Below are positions 41,922-52,713 of a stretch of 64,000 nt of DNA, one piece after another (position 1 is the first letter of the stretch; each line of letters starts with the position of its first letter). Below the pieces are notes generated by a model, which was given only the letters and a program-made list of their open reading frames with translations, was not told where the DNA came from and searched no databases. The stretch covers positions 248,001 through 312,000 of the forward strand of contig WSYJ01000063.1 of NCBI GenBank assembly GCA_020186115.1, read 5' to 3'. The stretch comes from Histomonas meleagridis (taxonomy: Eukaryota > Parabasalia > Tritrichomonadida > Dientamoebidae). The translations under genes were made by a program, and so were the position numbers.

Positions 41922-42719
41922 GGAATGCTTTTGCCTTTTTCAGCAATTGATCGACTTTCTGTAGATTTTTTTTCATTCTTTCCAAACTCACAATTCAATA
42001 TTATTAATACAATTGCCATCTTTCTTCCAACAATTGGCTACATTGATATAATTCGAACAATGGTTCAAACAAAAAATTCAAATAATTTTGATATGTCCTC
42101 ATCTTTAATTCTAATTTTAAGTAATTTTTTGCGTTTCATATATTGGAGCTATGAACCATTTGTTCCATATTTACTAGGTCAATCTATTGCAGTATTTTTA
42201 GCTCAAGTCATACAAATTGTTTTGTATTTCTATTACATGCAAGTTGGACGAGGTAAAAAGATTTTTGGTGGTAGGTCTTTTCGATTAGTATTTCGAAAAC
42301 ATCCAATTGAACATTTCAAGATCACAAAATACAAATACCTTGCGGACTTTATTGTTTCAATTCTATTTTATTTTGTTCTTATTCTTATAACCTTCAAAAT
42401 TTTATGTATTATTTTCGGACTCAAAGCCATCACAACACTTTTAATATTCTCCGCAAGCATAATCGATACGACAGTTTCACTTCCAAAATTTATTCAGGTT
42501 GTCATCAAGAAAGATCCGAGGAAATGCAGTATCGTTTTGATGACACAATCAATAATTGCCGACATCTTAAAATTTGTCATCTCTCTCTTTGATGGATCAG
42601 GAATAGCTTTCACGTTTGGCGCAGTGTTACAAAGTGCAATTGACATTTCGATAATTGTGACATATTTCAGATTAAGAAAAGACAACGAAACACTTCCTCT
42701 TTCAAACATAACTGAATAA
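41922..42719 (+). CDS. PQ-loop repeat membrane protein (SLC66A2-like)
   Basis: A 265-aa polytopic protein with seven hydrophobic segments. The first PQ-loop-like helix pair reads 'FLPTIGYIDIIRTM' followed by 'SSSLILILSNFLRFIYW', matching the N-F-x-R-x-x-F/Y-W pattern of SLC66A2/PQLC1. A second repeat-like pair lies at 'IDTTVSLPKFIQVV'. In the second loop the canonical Pro-Gln is changed to Pro-Lys, and in the first to Pro-Thr. Family members sit in endolysosomal or Golgi membranes and act as amino-acid transporters or lipid-asymmetry factors. The open frame extends upstream to 41868 but its first ATG is at 41922. Confidence 0.65.
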   Translation, partial: GMLLPFSAIDRLSVDFFSFFPNSQFNIINTIAIFLPTIGYIDIIRTMVQTKNSNNFDMSSSLILILSNFLRFIYWSYEPFVPYLLGQSIAVFLAQVIQIVLYFYYMQVGRGKKIFGGRSFRLVFRKHPIEHFKITKYKYLADFIVSILFYFVLILITFKILCIIFGLKAITTLLIFSASIIDTTVSLPKFIQVVIKKDPRKCSIVLMTQSIIADILKFVISLFDGSGIAFTFGAVLQSAIDISIIVTYFRLRKDNETLPLSNITE

Positions 42720-43136
42720 TTTGTTTCTAATAAAAAATATACTTCTTTTATTGCTTTCTCCTTGGTGTTTAATGCTTATTAACCTTGTTAAAGATCATTA
42801 AAACGAAATTAACGATTCTAAATCCTTTTGTTTTATTTTGATATGACACTATAAAATGGCACAAATTTCTGGTTAATCCCAACTTTTATTACACTGTTCG
42901 TCGAGTTTAAAATATCAATTTTTAATGATTAATAAGTCTTGTTTTTCGGGAAACAGTTTTGTTTTTCGAGAGCTGCATACGATTTAAAACAGGAAGTTCC
43001 GTTATTCTGAATAAGATAATTTATAATTTTGCTAACAACTTTAAATTTTGATTAATTCGATTGGACATAATGCATCAAATTCATTCGAATAAGAAATATT
43101 TTATTACTTTGAAATAATTTCTCGATGCATAATTCT
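42720..43136. other. Intergenic region, no supported gene
   Basis: About 420 bases between convergent genes; AT-rich, nothing interpretable. Confidence 0.4.
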
Positions 43137-44519
43137 TTATTTCATTCTCTCCTTCTGTTCTTCGATAAGCTTTTTCCACTTTCCGGAAGATGCTGGGTCT
43201 TCTGATGACATTTTATACTCTCTCTTCTTTCCGACGAGAATTGACCATTTCTTCGGATTAGAACTTATCACCACGTTCGTATCTGAGAATATAGGGATTT
43301 GACCTTTAATCTCATGAGCTTCAGTGTCTACATATATCAGACGCCCTTTTGTGGTGAGGACGAGAAGACGATGTTTAAATGAAAGATGTCTTTGCTTCGT
43401 TACGAATTCTTCGAAAATACAATCCTCATCAGGACTTAATAGTTCAGGAACTTTCGTCTTTTTGACGCTATTAAAATGGGTTGGTTCTGATGTCTTGTGT
43501 GTTTCAGTCGGTTGATCCGACGGTTCGGGAGGTTTTGACGGTTCGGGTGGGGTCGGCGGTTGTGTATCGTTGGCTTCGGCGGTTTCGGCTTCATCGTCAG
43601 GGTCGGCCGGAACGTTTAAATTGGGGGTTGGTGAAAGCGGAAGCGATTCCCAATCAACGCCGCTAAAGAACGGATGGTTGCGAATGGACTCATAGTCGGA
43701 ATCATACTCTCCTTCACCAAGTCTCTTTGATGGCTCAAGTACGATTAACTTTTGGATAAGATCTTTGGCATCTTCTGGAACGTTTTCTGGTATTTTGAAA
43801 TCTAATGCTTGGATTCGTTGGAACGTTTCATACATGGAATTGGAATGGAATGGAGGTTGGCCAACAATGAGCCTATATAAGATACATCCATACGACCATA
43901 AATCTGATGCTGGGCCAACAGGCGTTTCAACCAGTGTTTCAGGACACACATAGTCAGCACTCCCAACAAACGATCCTTTTTCAACATAAAATGGCTGATC
44001 TTCAGCAAACATTTTAGCTGTTCCAAAATCTGTAATTTTGGCTCTGTATTCACCATCAAGAAGAATATTCTCCGGCTTCAAGTCCCTGTGTATGATTCGA
44101 TGTTTGTGAATGTGCGCCAAGCCAAGTAAAATTTGGCCGGCCAAATGAATAATACATGGAAACTCTAAAGTGTGAACCTTTTCTAACACTTTCTGAAGGT
44201 CTCCATTCTGTGCATATTCGATAACATAGTAAAGGTTTCCAGGGTCTTGAAATGTAAGACATAACTTGATAACATTTGGATGGTTTAATTTCGTCATAAC
44301 GTCACGCTCAACTTTCACGTATTGCATTTTATTTTCGCGGACGATGTGCGCTTTTGAGAGAACTTTCATTGCAAATTTTTTCCCTGTTTCTTTATCTGTA
44401 ACTTCAAGTACTTGACCAAAGGCACCATGCCCTAGCAATTTCCCGAGGTTAAAGTCATCTCTCCTCTTCTGCTTGCGTTGTGGTTTGGGAGATGGTGCGC
44501 TGTTTTGGTTATTTTCCAT
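43137..44519 (-). CDS. PDK1-like AGC kinase with C-terminal PH-like domain
   Basis: A 460-aa protein kinase. The glycine loop is GHGAFGQV (residues 34-41), the ATP lysine lies in 'KKFAMKVL', the catalytic loop is HRDLKPEN and the magnesium loop is DFGTAKMF. The activation segment 'GSFVGSADYVCPE' matches the PDK1 signature 'SFVGTAQYVSPE', which contains the autophosphorylated Ser. A Pro/Thr/Glu-rich linker (about residues 300-355) leads to a PH-like domain ('RLLVLTTKGRLIYVDTEAHE', 'KGQIPIF', then 'KREYKMSSED'), as in PDPK1. PDK1 phosphorylates the activation loops of other AGC kinases downstream of phosphoinositides. All catalytic residues are present, so it should be active. The ATG is preceded by stops. 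Confidence 0.88.
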   Translation of the reverse strand: MENNQNSAPSPKPQRKQKRRDDFNLGKLLGHGAFGQVLEVTDKETGKKFAMKVLSKAHIVRENKMQYVKVERDVMTKLNHPNVIKLCLTFQDPGNLYYVIEYAQNGDLQKVLEKVHTLEFPCIIHLAGQILLGLAHIHKHRIIHRDLKPENILLDGEYRAKITDFGTAKMFAEDQPFYVEKGSFVGSADYVCPETLVETPVGPASDLWSYGCILYRLIVGQPPFHSNSMYETFQRIQALDFKIPENVPEDAKDLIQKLIVLEPSKRLGEGEYDSDYESIRNHPFFSGVDWESLPLSPTPNLNVPADPDDEAETAEANDTQPPTPPEPSKPPEPSDQPTETHKTSEPTHFNSVKKTKVPELLSPDEDCIFEEFVTKQRHLSFKHRLLVLTTKGRLIYVDTEAHEIKGQIPIFSDTNVVISSNPKKWSILVGKKREYKMSSEDPASSGKWKKLIEEQKERMK

Positions 44520-45060
44520 AGAAATTATTTTTTTGGCAAATTGAATACAAATTGCGGTTATTATTGACTATTCAAAAAAGGTTTGGGAAAAGTGACAAAA
44601 CGAAGATTAAAAAAAAGATCTTTTGGAATTCTAAAAAATATTTAGGTTTTTATTAAATTTATCCATGTATTTGAAGTTCGCCAACAAAAATGAATTATTT
44701 TATGTCTAAATTTCTATTGTTATTTCCTAAAATCGAAATTTTTTATCGATGATTCCACTACTCGAATGTTTCTATTGACACATAGAAAAAATTGAAGACA
44801 GCACATGCTTTTGCAAAATTTTACCCCGGTCAAAAAGTTATTTCCATTGTCTCGATAAACTACTGAAAAAAAAGAAGCAAATTGTTTTTTCTATGCATTA
44901 AACGGCTTATTCCGGTCAACTCCCACATCACATTGTTTCAATAGTTTATTTTGATCAATAAAAATCGTATCAGAAAAAAAGAATTAGAACTTTATTTGAA
45001 AAAGAAGAAAACAAAGAAATTTTATTAAATAAAAAACAAAATAAAAAATTTGAGTTGTGG
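44520..45060. other. Intergenic region, no supported gene
   Basis: About 540 bases; AT-rich with homopolymer runs. No gene or repeat identified. Confidence 0.4.
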
Positions 45061-45831
45061 TTAAAAATCTTGGCGTAAAGAAATAGCTTTTGCCCAAACA
45101 AGGCCATTAATTTCTGGATGATGAGGAATGAACCATTTAAATTTTGATTTACCCCAAAAAGGCTCAAAATTTTCTTTTGTGATTTTTTGTCCCATTTGCA
45201 TTCGATAAATTTTTTCGAGAGTTGTTTGGTCACTAAGCAATGAAGAAACAGTATTCCAAGCAAACATTGATAAGCAACCTCCTAGAATGAAAAACAATAC
45301 GCTTAATGATGCCGTAACATCTTGTCTAATTGGTGAGCAAAAAACTTTTGAAAGAGCCGAAATGAAAGATAAACTAAATAAAATAAGGGACCCATAGGAA
45401 AGGTATAAAGCAAATGGTTGTGCATTTGAAAAAGCAATACAATTTCCAACAGCAGGGCAATGATGATCAAATCTAATGTAGCACTTCCCGCATTTAGAAC
45501 AATGGTGAGCTCTATTTGGCTTTTCCACACCACACTTCTGACATAGTTGTAGATGTGATAGCTGAAAATCTAAATTCTGAACAACTCTTCTTAATTTTAA
45601 TTTTTGTCCTTCTACAGATCCAGGATCTCCCCAGCTAACAAAAAAATACGAAGCCAACCAAATAAAAGTTATTGTAAACCAAAAAATTGAAAAACAAATT
45701 CCGAATGTATGATTTTTTTCTGCCTGAAAGTAAGGAAGTATGAAATATTTTTCTGCATAAAACTTGACAAAGAACCAAACAGCTAAAAAAATGAAACGCT
45801 GGAAAAAGAAAGAAAGTTTCAAATGAAACAA
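45061..45831 (-). CDS. DHHC palmitoyltransferase (no visible ATG)
   Basis: A 256-codon open frame with four transmembrane segments in the DHHC topology: two, then the cytosolic cysteine-rich domain, then two more. The CRD reads 'CQKCGVEKPNRAHHCSKCGK' followed by 'RFDHHCPAVGNCI', with the zinc-binding Cys/His set and the catalytic DHHC complete. The usual 'DHHCPWVNNC' has AVG in place of WVN. DHHC enzymes S-acylate membrane-associated proteins at Golgi and plasma membranes. The frame has no ATG before the catalytic domain; the earliest sense codons after the upstream stop give TTG at 45831. The divergent gene's ATG is 27 bases away. A non-AUG start or an unseen 5' exon is needed. A 'TTTTTCCAG' lies at about codons 9-11 and could be a 3' splice site, but this is speculative. 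Confidence 0.85.
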   Translation of the reverse strand: MFHLKLSFFFQRFIFLAVWFFVKFYAEKYFILPYFQAEKNHTFGICFSIFWFTITFIWLASYFFVSWGDPGSVEGQKLKLRRVVQNLDFQLSHLQLCQKCGVEKPNRAHHCSKCGKCYIRFDHHCPAVGNCIAFSNAQPFALYLSYGSLILFSLSFISALSKVFCSPIRQDVTASLSVLFFILGGCLSMFAWNTVSSLLSDQTTLEKIYRMQMGQKITKENFEPFWGKSKFKWFIPHHPEINGLVWAKAISLRQDF

Positions 45832-45858
45832 TAAACGGTCAAAAAAGACGTTAATAAA
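45832..45858. promoter_or_regulatory. 27-bp divergent promoter with AACGGTC and GACGTTAA
   Basis: This is the whole interval between the DHHC frame and the propeller gene. It contains AACGGTC (45834-45840) and GACGTTAA (about 45847-45854), two members of the recurring start-proximal motif. The interval is so short that one gene's leader must overlap the other gene or its promoter. Confidence 0.4.
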
Positions 45859-47001
45859 ATGGAAAAAAATGAAAATTCAAAATCAAACCAAAAAATTAAA
45901 AGAAATAACAAACTCAGCATTGACATAAATGTTGATGAAGAATTGGGAAATTTTGTTTCTCAAATCGAGGAAAAATCTTTTGCAATAATATCAGAAAGAG
46001 AAAATTTCGAACTTTTAAAAAAGAGCAACCAAGAGCTCAAACGCAAAGGCATAGAAAAAATGTCTTCTTTTGAGAAACAAATTAACAAAATTGAATCATC
46101 AGTAACAATGCTATTCAATGATCTCAACCAAAGACTTAGTTTTATGGAATATCTTTCTTTCCATCCAGATTTTTACCATCCTTTTAAAATTATAACCATT
46201 AATAACTTAAACAAAATTACTTCTGTATCTTACTCGCATGATTTAGTATACATCGGAACTGATACATCAAAAGTTTTTGTTTATTCATTGTCTGAAAATC
46301 GTATGTTAAAAGAAAGCATGTGTTATGATAATTTCTCCATTATCAATATTTGGTGTTTATCACAATCTTATATTGCAATTCAAACAAATAATAAGCATAT
46401 TTATATATCTGATGCTCGGTTACAACGCAACAAGTGTGTAATTAATATGTCACAATTTGCCTGTTGGCCAAATGATTCATTTTCACATTATTTTTTTGTC
46501 ACTTATGAAAATGATTCAATTTGTATTTATGATAAAAACATCAGTATTTGCAAATCAATTCCAATAAAATCAAATTTACTATCACCAGCTCCAAATAAAT
46601 TAATTTCCATTAATAACAAGAAAGTTACTATTTTTGCTATGGATTCTGAAGTTAAAATAATTTCTGAATTTGATTTAAATTTCGAGGCAACTTTAATCAC
46701 TTCTTCATCGCAATATTTTGTAGTTTCTGGATTGGGAACTGAAATCATAATATGTAATTATGACGGTATTGTTACAAGTTTTAATGTTGGTGTCACAAGT
46801 AAGTTTTTATTTAATTGGGAAAACTATTTCTTTCAAGCTGGTGATGAAACAATAATTAAATGTTATGACTTCGAAATGAAAAATGATGCAATCATTATTG
46901 GAGATAACTCATGGTGGCCTCATCATAAACTTTCTGCATGTTGTATATGTGAATCTGTATTACTAACAGCTGATGATAAAAAATGCATTCTTTGGAAGTA
47001 G
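45859..47001 (+). CDS. Coiled coil plus beta-propeller protein, unknown
   Basis: A 380-aa protein. Residues 1-35 are Asn/Lys-rich, 35-95 form a heptad-rich coiled coil, and from about residue 110 to the end there are seven weak WD/propeller-like blades. Examples are 'VSYSHDLVYIGTDTSKVFVY' and 'LSACCICESVLLTADDKKCI', with the terminal 'LWK' typical of WD repeats. The arrangement of coiled coil then propeller occurs in many scaffold proteins; I cannot name this one. It shares a 27-bp divergent region with the DHHC gene. Confidence 0.6.
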   Translation: MEKNENSKSNQKIKRNNKLSIDINVDEELGNFVSQIEEKSFAIISERENFELLKKSNQELKRKGIEKMSSFEKQINKIESSVTMLFNDLNQRLSFMEYLSFHPDFYHPFKIITINNLNKITSVSYSHDLVYIGTDTSKVFVYSLSENRMLKESMCYDNFSIINIWCLSQSYIAIQTNNKHIYISDARLQRNKCVINMSQFACWPNDSFSHYFFVTYENDSICIYDKNISICKSIPIKSNLLSPAPNKLISINNKKVTIFAMDSEVKIISEFDLNFEATLITSSSQYFVVSGLGTEIIICNYDGIVTSFNVGVTSKFLFNWENYFFQAGDETIIKCYDFEMKNDAIIIGDNSWWPHHKLSACCICESVLLTADDKKCILWK

Positions 47002-47445
47002 ATAACACATTTTTTGATAAGAGATTTTCAATTTGATAAATTTAATAGTATCTTCAGCATCAACATTTGGAATTAAAATATTAATTTAATGGTTTAATTC
47101 TATCATGTAGATCAAATTCAGGTTTTATAAATTTCATTTTTAATTCCAATTATTATGAAATAGTATTTGAAAGCTATAAATATAAAGCTTGTAAGCATTA
47201 TGAGGATGAATATCAAAGCATGAGGACATTTGTACAGATGTGCATTCAAGTGATCTGATTTTTGCCAAAATCTTAGTAACATATATAGAACTCTAAAACT
47301 CAAGAGATAATCATTGTATCTCAGACTATATAATGATATGAATAAAATTAGAAATATTTTACCTTTATTAACGTTTTTTCAGCTAATTTGAATTTGATTT
47401 CAGTTAATTATTAATATTAATAATCATTTTCATTTGCTTGAAATT
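47002..47445. other. Intergenic region, no supported gene
   Basis: About 440 bases; no convincing frame. The boundary with ankyrin array B is gradual because a truncated spacer copy follows the last ankyrin unit. Confidence 0.35.
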
Positions 47446-50323
47446 TCAAATTATAAAAATAAACTTTAAATCAAATAAATGAATATTTAGGGAATTATTA
47501 ATGATTCCTTCTTGTTCACAAAGATATTTAACTATTTCATTATATCCTTTTTGAGATGCATAAATTGCTGCAGTTTTAAATATTTCAAATAAATCCCAAA
47601 AATTATAACAAAACATAAAGTAATTAAAATAAATCTTATATAAAGCAAATGAATATCTTTAGCATTAATATCAATTCCTTTTTGTTCAAGAAGTAATTTA
47701 ACTATTTCAATATAGCCATTTTTAGATGCTATAATTAAAGCTGTATTAAGTAAATTAAATAATTTCCAAATATTATATTGAAATAAAAAATTATAATTGC
47801 AAATTTTATATAAAATAAATAAATATTTTTGGAATTGACATCAATTCCTTTTTGTTCAAGAAGTAATTTAACAATGTCTATATGATCTTTTAAAGATGCT
47901 TTTATAAGTACTGTATTAAATTATTTGAAAAATTACCAAATATTATTTTGATATATTAAAACATTATAATAAATTTCACATAAAACAAATTGATATCTTT
48001 AGCATTAACATCGATATTTTTATGTTCAAGAAGTAATTTAACTATTTCTGTGTAACCTTTTTCAGATGCTCTAATAAGTGCTGTATTAAATAAATTAAAT
48101 AATTTTCAAATATTATTTTGAAATATTAAAACATTATAATAAATATTAAATAAAAGAAATAAATATTTTTAGCATTAATATCAATTCCTTTTTGTTCAAG
48201 AAGTAATTCAACTATCTCTGTATGACCATTTTCAGATGCTATCATAAGTGCTGTATTAAATAATTTAAATAATTTCCAAATATTATTTTGAAATAAGAAA
48301 TTATTAAAATAAATATTAAATAAAGCAAATAAATTTTATTTTTAGCATTAATATCAATTCCTTTTTGTTCAAGAAGTAATTTAACTATCTCTGTATAACC
48401 CTTCCAAGATGCTTGCATAAGTGCTGTATTAAATAAATTAAATAATTTCCAAATATTATTTTGGAATAGAAAATTATTAAAATAAATACTATCTTTAGCA
48501 TTAAAATCAATTCCTTCTTGTTCAAGAAGTAATTTAACTATTTCTGTATGACCATTTTCAGATGCATACATAAGTGCTGTATCAAATAATGAAAATATTT
48601 TTTAAATATTATTTTGAAATCAAAAATTATTAAAACAAATTTTAAATAAAACAAATAAATATTTTTAGCATTAATATCAATTCCTTTTTGCTTAAGAAGT
48701 AATTTCACTATTTCTATATGATCTTTTGAAGATGGCCACATAAGTGCTGTATTAAATAAATTAAATAATTTCCAAATATTTTTTTGAAATATCAAATTAA
48801 AAAAATTAAAACTAAATAAAACAAATAAATATTTTTAGCATTAATATCAATTCCTTTTTGTTCAAGAAGTAATTTAACTATCTCATTGAAACCTTTTATG
48901 GATGCATGCATAAGTACTGTATTAAATAATATAAATAATTTTTAAAAATTATTTTGAAATATCAAATTATTAAAATAAATTTTAAATAAAATAAAAAAAC
49001 ATCTTTAATATTAACATCAATTCCTTTTTGTTGAAGAAGTAATTTAACTATTTCGATGTAATTATAAACAGTAGCCCACATAAGTGCTGATAAAAATATT
49101 TGATATAGATTTCAAATATTACTTTAAAATATTAAATCAATAAAAATAATGTCTTTTAAATTGACGTCGATTCCCTTTTTCTTTAATACACATTTAACAA
49201 GTTCAATAACTCCTGATTTTGCCGAAAATATTAAAATCTTTTTGGGAAGTTGATATTCTTTAAGAAAATATTTCACAATGATTATATTTCCAATTCTTGC
49301 TGATTCATTAATAATATCATCATTAATTTTCATTCCATTTTCTTTCAAGTACAAAAATAAATCATAGTCATAATATGTTATACATTTCTTTCCTAAATTT
49401 TCTAAATCATTAATTTCGACAATTTTATTTTCATAAAGATATTTAAAGATATCATTTTGATGAAATTTAATTGCTGTTTCATACGCATTTTCATATGATG
49501 AGTGATATTGCTCACATAAATGAATTATCTCTAGATTTCCACCAGCAATTGCATATTCACCTGTATCATCTATTTCAGAACCATTCAGAAGTAAATATTT
49601 AAAACATTTAACTGATCCAAAAAATGCTGCATAATCAATTAATGTAACATTTTCTTTATTAACAAAATCACACCTTTCATAAAGTGATGGTTCAATTTTC
49701 TGGTTATAATTAAAATTAGTTTGTGATGATATTTCTTGAAGTTTTTCTATTTCATCATTTCGAATAATTTTTGCTATTTCATTTGGATTATGTCCTTCTG
49801 CAATTAATTTCTTATGAAGTTCCCAATCATTCTTTGTTAGTTCTTTAATGTTATCTTTGATTTCTATTATATATTTAGATTTCAAAGAAAGAATTTTATT
49901 AAATTCTTCTTCATTTGAATGATGAATAAAATATGGATGTAATTTGTCAATTTTTTTGGAATCCATAAGTTTCTCTTTAATCATATATTCAATAAAATAA
50001 AGTGACTTTTGAGTATATTCTTTAAGAAGTAAATCAGAAAATATTTTAAATATTTTTGTTTCGATTTTTTTGGTTTCTTCAAATTTTTCAATTTCTTTCA
50101 TGAAATCAAAATATACTTTTTTATCAGCAATTCCCATATCAATGTATGTATATATAATTCGGCTAATCGTTATGTTAAAAGAATTTACATATTTCTCATT
50201 AAATATGCTTATTATTGAATGGAACGCTTGATTAATATTTTTATCATTTAAGCTAGGAATGGTTTGTTGAATTAATTGCATTACCTCTAATCCGTTCTTT
50301 TTTGCTGTGTTTGCTTCACTCAT
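47446..50323 (-). CDS. DUF3447-type ankyrin protein, locus B, with spacer-interrupted repeats
   Basis: The continuous frame at 50323-49124 (399 codons) encodes the same N-terminal module as loci A and C, with 'NDWELHKKLIAEGHNPNEIA', 'EIEKLQEISSQTNFNYNQ', 'YERCDFVNKENVTLIDYAAF' and a DUF3447 block ('AIAGGNLEIIHLCEQ'). Ten ankyrin segments follow down to about 47,500, all open and close to the pattern 'NTALM.AS.NGHTEIVKLLLEQKGIDINAK'. They are separated by conserved AT-rich spacers, several of which change the frame or contain stops. One junction (48242-48571) happens to be in frame. The 3' end is uncertain: I give the first stop after the last unit (TGA at 47446-47448). The unusually consistent ankyrin units suggest recent duplication or selection. 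Confidence 0.7.
47500..49120 (-). repeat. Ankyrin/spacer tandem array B (10 units, period about 168 bp)
   Basis: Segment starts recur near 47569, 47745, 47909, 48076, 48246, 48419, 48573, 48746, 48912 and 49081, a spacing of about 154-176 bp. Each unit joins about 93 bp of ankyrin coding sequence to a spacer ending ATTTGGAAATTATTTAAAT and then TTTAATACAG. Confidence 0.85.
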
Positions 50324-50718
50324 TAATTTTAAAAATTTTTAAAAATGCCGGACAAATTACACAAACGGTCTTCACACACATTGCGCAAAAGTGACAACAG
50401 TAAACATTATTTTTTCAGATGAAGAAGCAAGAGTTTATAATATTGCAGATACATATAAATTATCAAATGTATATAAAAATGTATATAATTTCATAGGATG
50501 AGACGAGGTAAGAAGATTCATATATTTTTTTTTTAATCTGAAAAATTTTGCAGATGTTATTAAAATACATTAGATCCGCCGAAATCAAACTTTTAGATTT
50601 TGATACAGTGACATATTAGATGTTTAACAGATATCGATTTATAAATTTAAAAACAAACGCAAAACAAGTATTCTTTGAAAAAGCAAATAAATTCGTCACT
50701 TTTATTCATGTTGTTGAA
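50324..50718. promoter_or_regulatory. Head-to-head region between ankyrin loci B and C
   Basis: About 395 bases between divergent ankyrin starts. AACGGTC at 50364-50370 lies 41 bases upstream of locus B, comparable to AACGGTC at 29587 upstream of locus A. The frame of locus C is open back to an ATG at 50620, but paralogue alignment suggests the later start. Confidence 0.35.
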
Positions 50719-52600
50719 ATGAAAAAGCGATTTCGGAAAAAAATAACAAATAAAAAATCTTGGAATGGATGGGAAACAATTTTATCAATTAATCGCATTA
50801 TATTTGATATGGATGAAGATAGGATTATTCAATCAGTAAATTTAATCGCGACTCACATACTTGACAATATTTATCCATTATCTTTTAACATAATCATCAC
50901 CCAAATGATATATGAATCGTTTTCTATTGATATGGATAAATCTACAATATATTTAAATCTTCTAAAAGAAATTCAATCATCTATTAAGAAAAATTCAATA
51001 AAATCGAATTTTTTCGACGTATTTTTGTTATTTCTTCTTAATAAAAATACACAAGAAGGGAATTATCTTCTTGAAGCAATGATTGAACACAAATTACTTG
51101 AACCAAAATTCATTAAAAATAATTCATATTTTGTGCATCGTATGAAAGAAGATAAAATTAAAAATATTTACTATGTTAAATTCATGGATCAAATTATTAA
51201 TAATTATGAAGAACTATCAAAGAATGATTGGGAACTTCATAAGCAATTAATTAAAGAAGGACATAATCCAAATGAGATTGCGAAAATAATTCGAAATGAT
51301 GAAATAGAAAAACTTCAAGAAATATCATCACAAACAAATTTTAATTTTAACCAAACAATTGAACCATCACTTTATGAAAGATGTTCATTCATTAATCAAG
51401 AAAATGTTACATTAATTGATTATGCAGCATTTTTTTCTGCTGTTAAATGTTTTAAATATTTGCTTATGAATGGTTCGAAAGTAAATAAAACAGGTAAATA
51501 TGCAATTGCAGGTGGAAATATAGAAATCATTCATTTATGTGAACAAAATCATTTATCATTTAACAAAGCGTATAAAATAGCAATTGAATTTCATCGAAAT
51601 GATATCTTTAAATACATTTATGAAAATAAGATTATAAGAATTAATAACATATCTAAGTTAGGAAGGTATTGTATTTTATATCATAACTATGAAATTTTTT
51701 CATTTTTAAAAGAAAATGGAATGAAAATCAATAATTCAATTATTAATGAGTCAGCAAGAATTGGAAATATATATCTCGTTGAGCATTTTCTTATTAAAAA
51801 TAAAATCCCAAAAAATATTTTAGTTTTTTCTTCACAATCACATAATATTGAACTTGTAAAATATATTTTAAATCAAAATGGTATTGATATCAATGCTAAA
51901 GATATTTTTTTGTTTTGCTTATAATTCAATTTGTTTGTTCTTTGTTCTAATGAAAAATTTGGAATATGTTTATGTAATTTCGAACTGCATTAATGTACGT
52001 ATCATTTTCAGGCGAAACTGAAATCATAAAATTACTTCTTGAACAAAAATGCATTGATGTTAATACAAAAGATGTTAATTCATTATCTTTAAAGTTTGTT
52101 TATATAATTTTCTGTTTGTAAATAGTTGTTGGAATAAATTTATATTATTTTGGACAGCTTTAATGATTGCTTCCCAAAAATGGATACAAAGAAATTATAA
52201 AATTACTTCTTGCTCGTAATGAAATTGATATTAATGCAAAAAATATTATATTGTTTAATTTGATGCTTTTTACTTTAATTTTATGTTTTACAATATAAAT
52301 TGGAATTTATGTAATTAGTTTAATACAGCACTTATGATTGTATCATTTTATGGATTAACAAAAATTATTAAGATACTTCTTAAATATAAAGGAATTAATG
52401 TAAATATTAAAAATATTTCCTTATTTTATTTGAAGTTTTCTCCAAATTTTTAGGATTTTATAAAAACATTTGGAATTCATTATAATATTTTTGAAACAGC
52501 CCTTATTCTTGCAGCTGAAAAATCACAAGACAAAATTGTAAAACTACTTGAAAAATTCTTAAAAAAGAATACACATAAATCAAGCTTTCATGAGAGATAA
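50719..52600 (+). CDS. DUF3447-type ankyrin protein, locus C, with spacer-interrupted repeats
   Basis: The open frame to 51924 encodes the shared N-terminal module ('NDWELHKQLIKEGHNPNEIA', 'EIEKLQEISSQTNFNFNQ', 'AIAGGNIEIIHLCEQN'). I place the start at Met in 'MKKRFRKK' (50719), where it lines up in length with paralogues; an ATG at 50620 is also in frame. The array after 51924 has four more ankyrin segments, near 51996, 52155, 52328 and 52497, ending 'KFLKKNTHKSSFHER' at a TAA (52598-52600). The second of these carries one extra base (near 52170), so locus C may be decaying. Spacers share the core AT(A)TTTGGAAT with loci A and B. Confidence 0.6.
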
Positions 52601-52713
52601 AAAACATAAATATATTATTGTTATTGAATAAAAATATATTTGTTTGTATTATATAAATAAAGAAAATTTTATCATAAAAATTGAATATATGATATGAAAT
52701 CTCAATTTAATTA

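Noticed and set aside
47500-49120. CRISPR-like regularity of the 168-bp repeats
   Set aside because: The conserved part is ankyrin coding sequence and the unit is far too long; there are no short palindromic repeats or cas genes, and the organism is a eukaryote.
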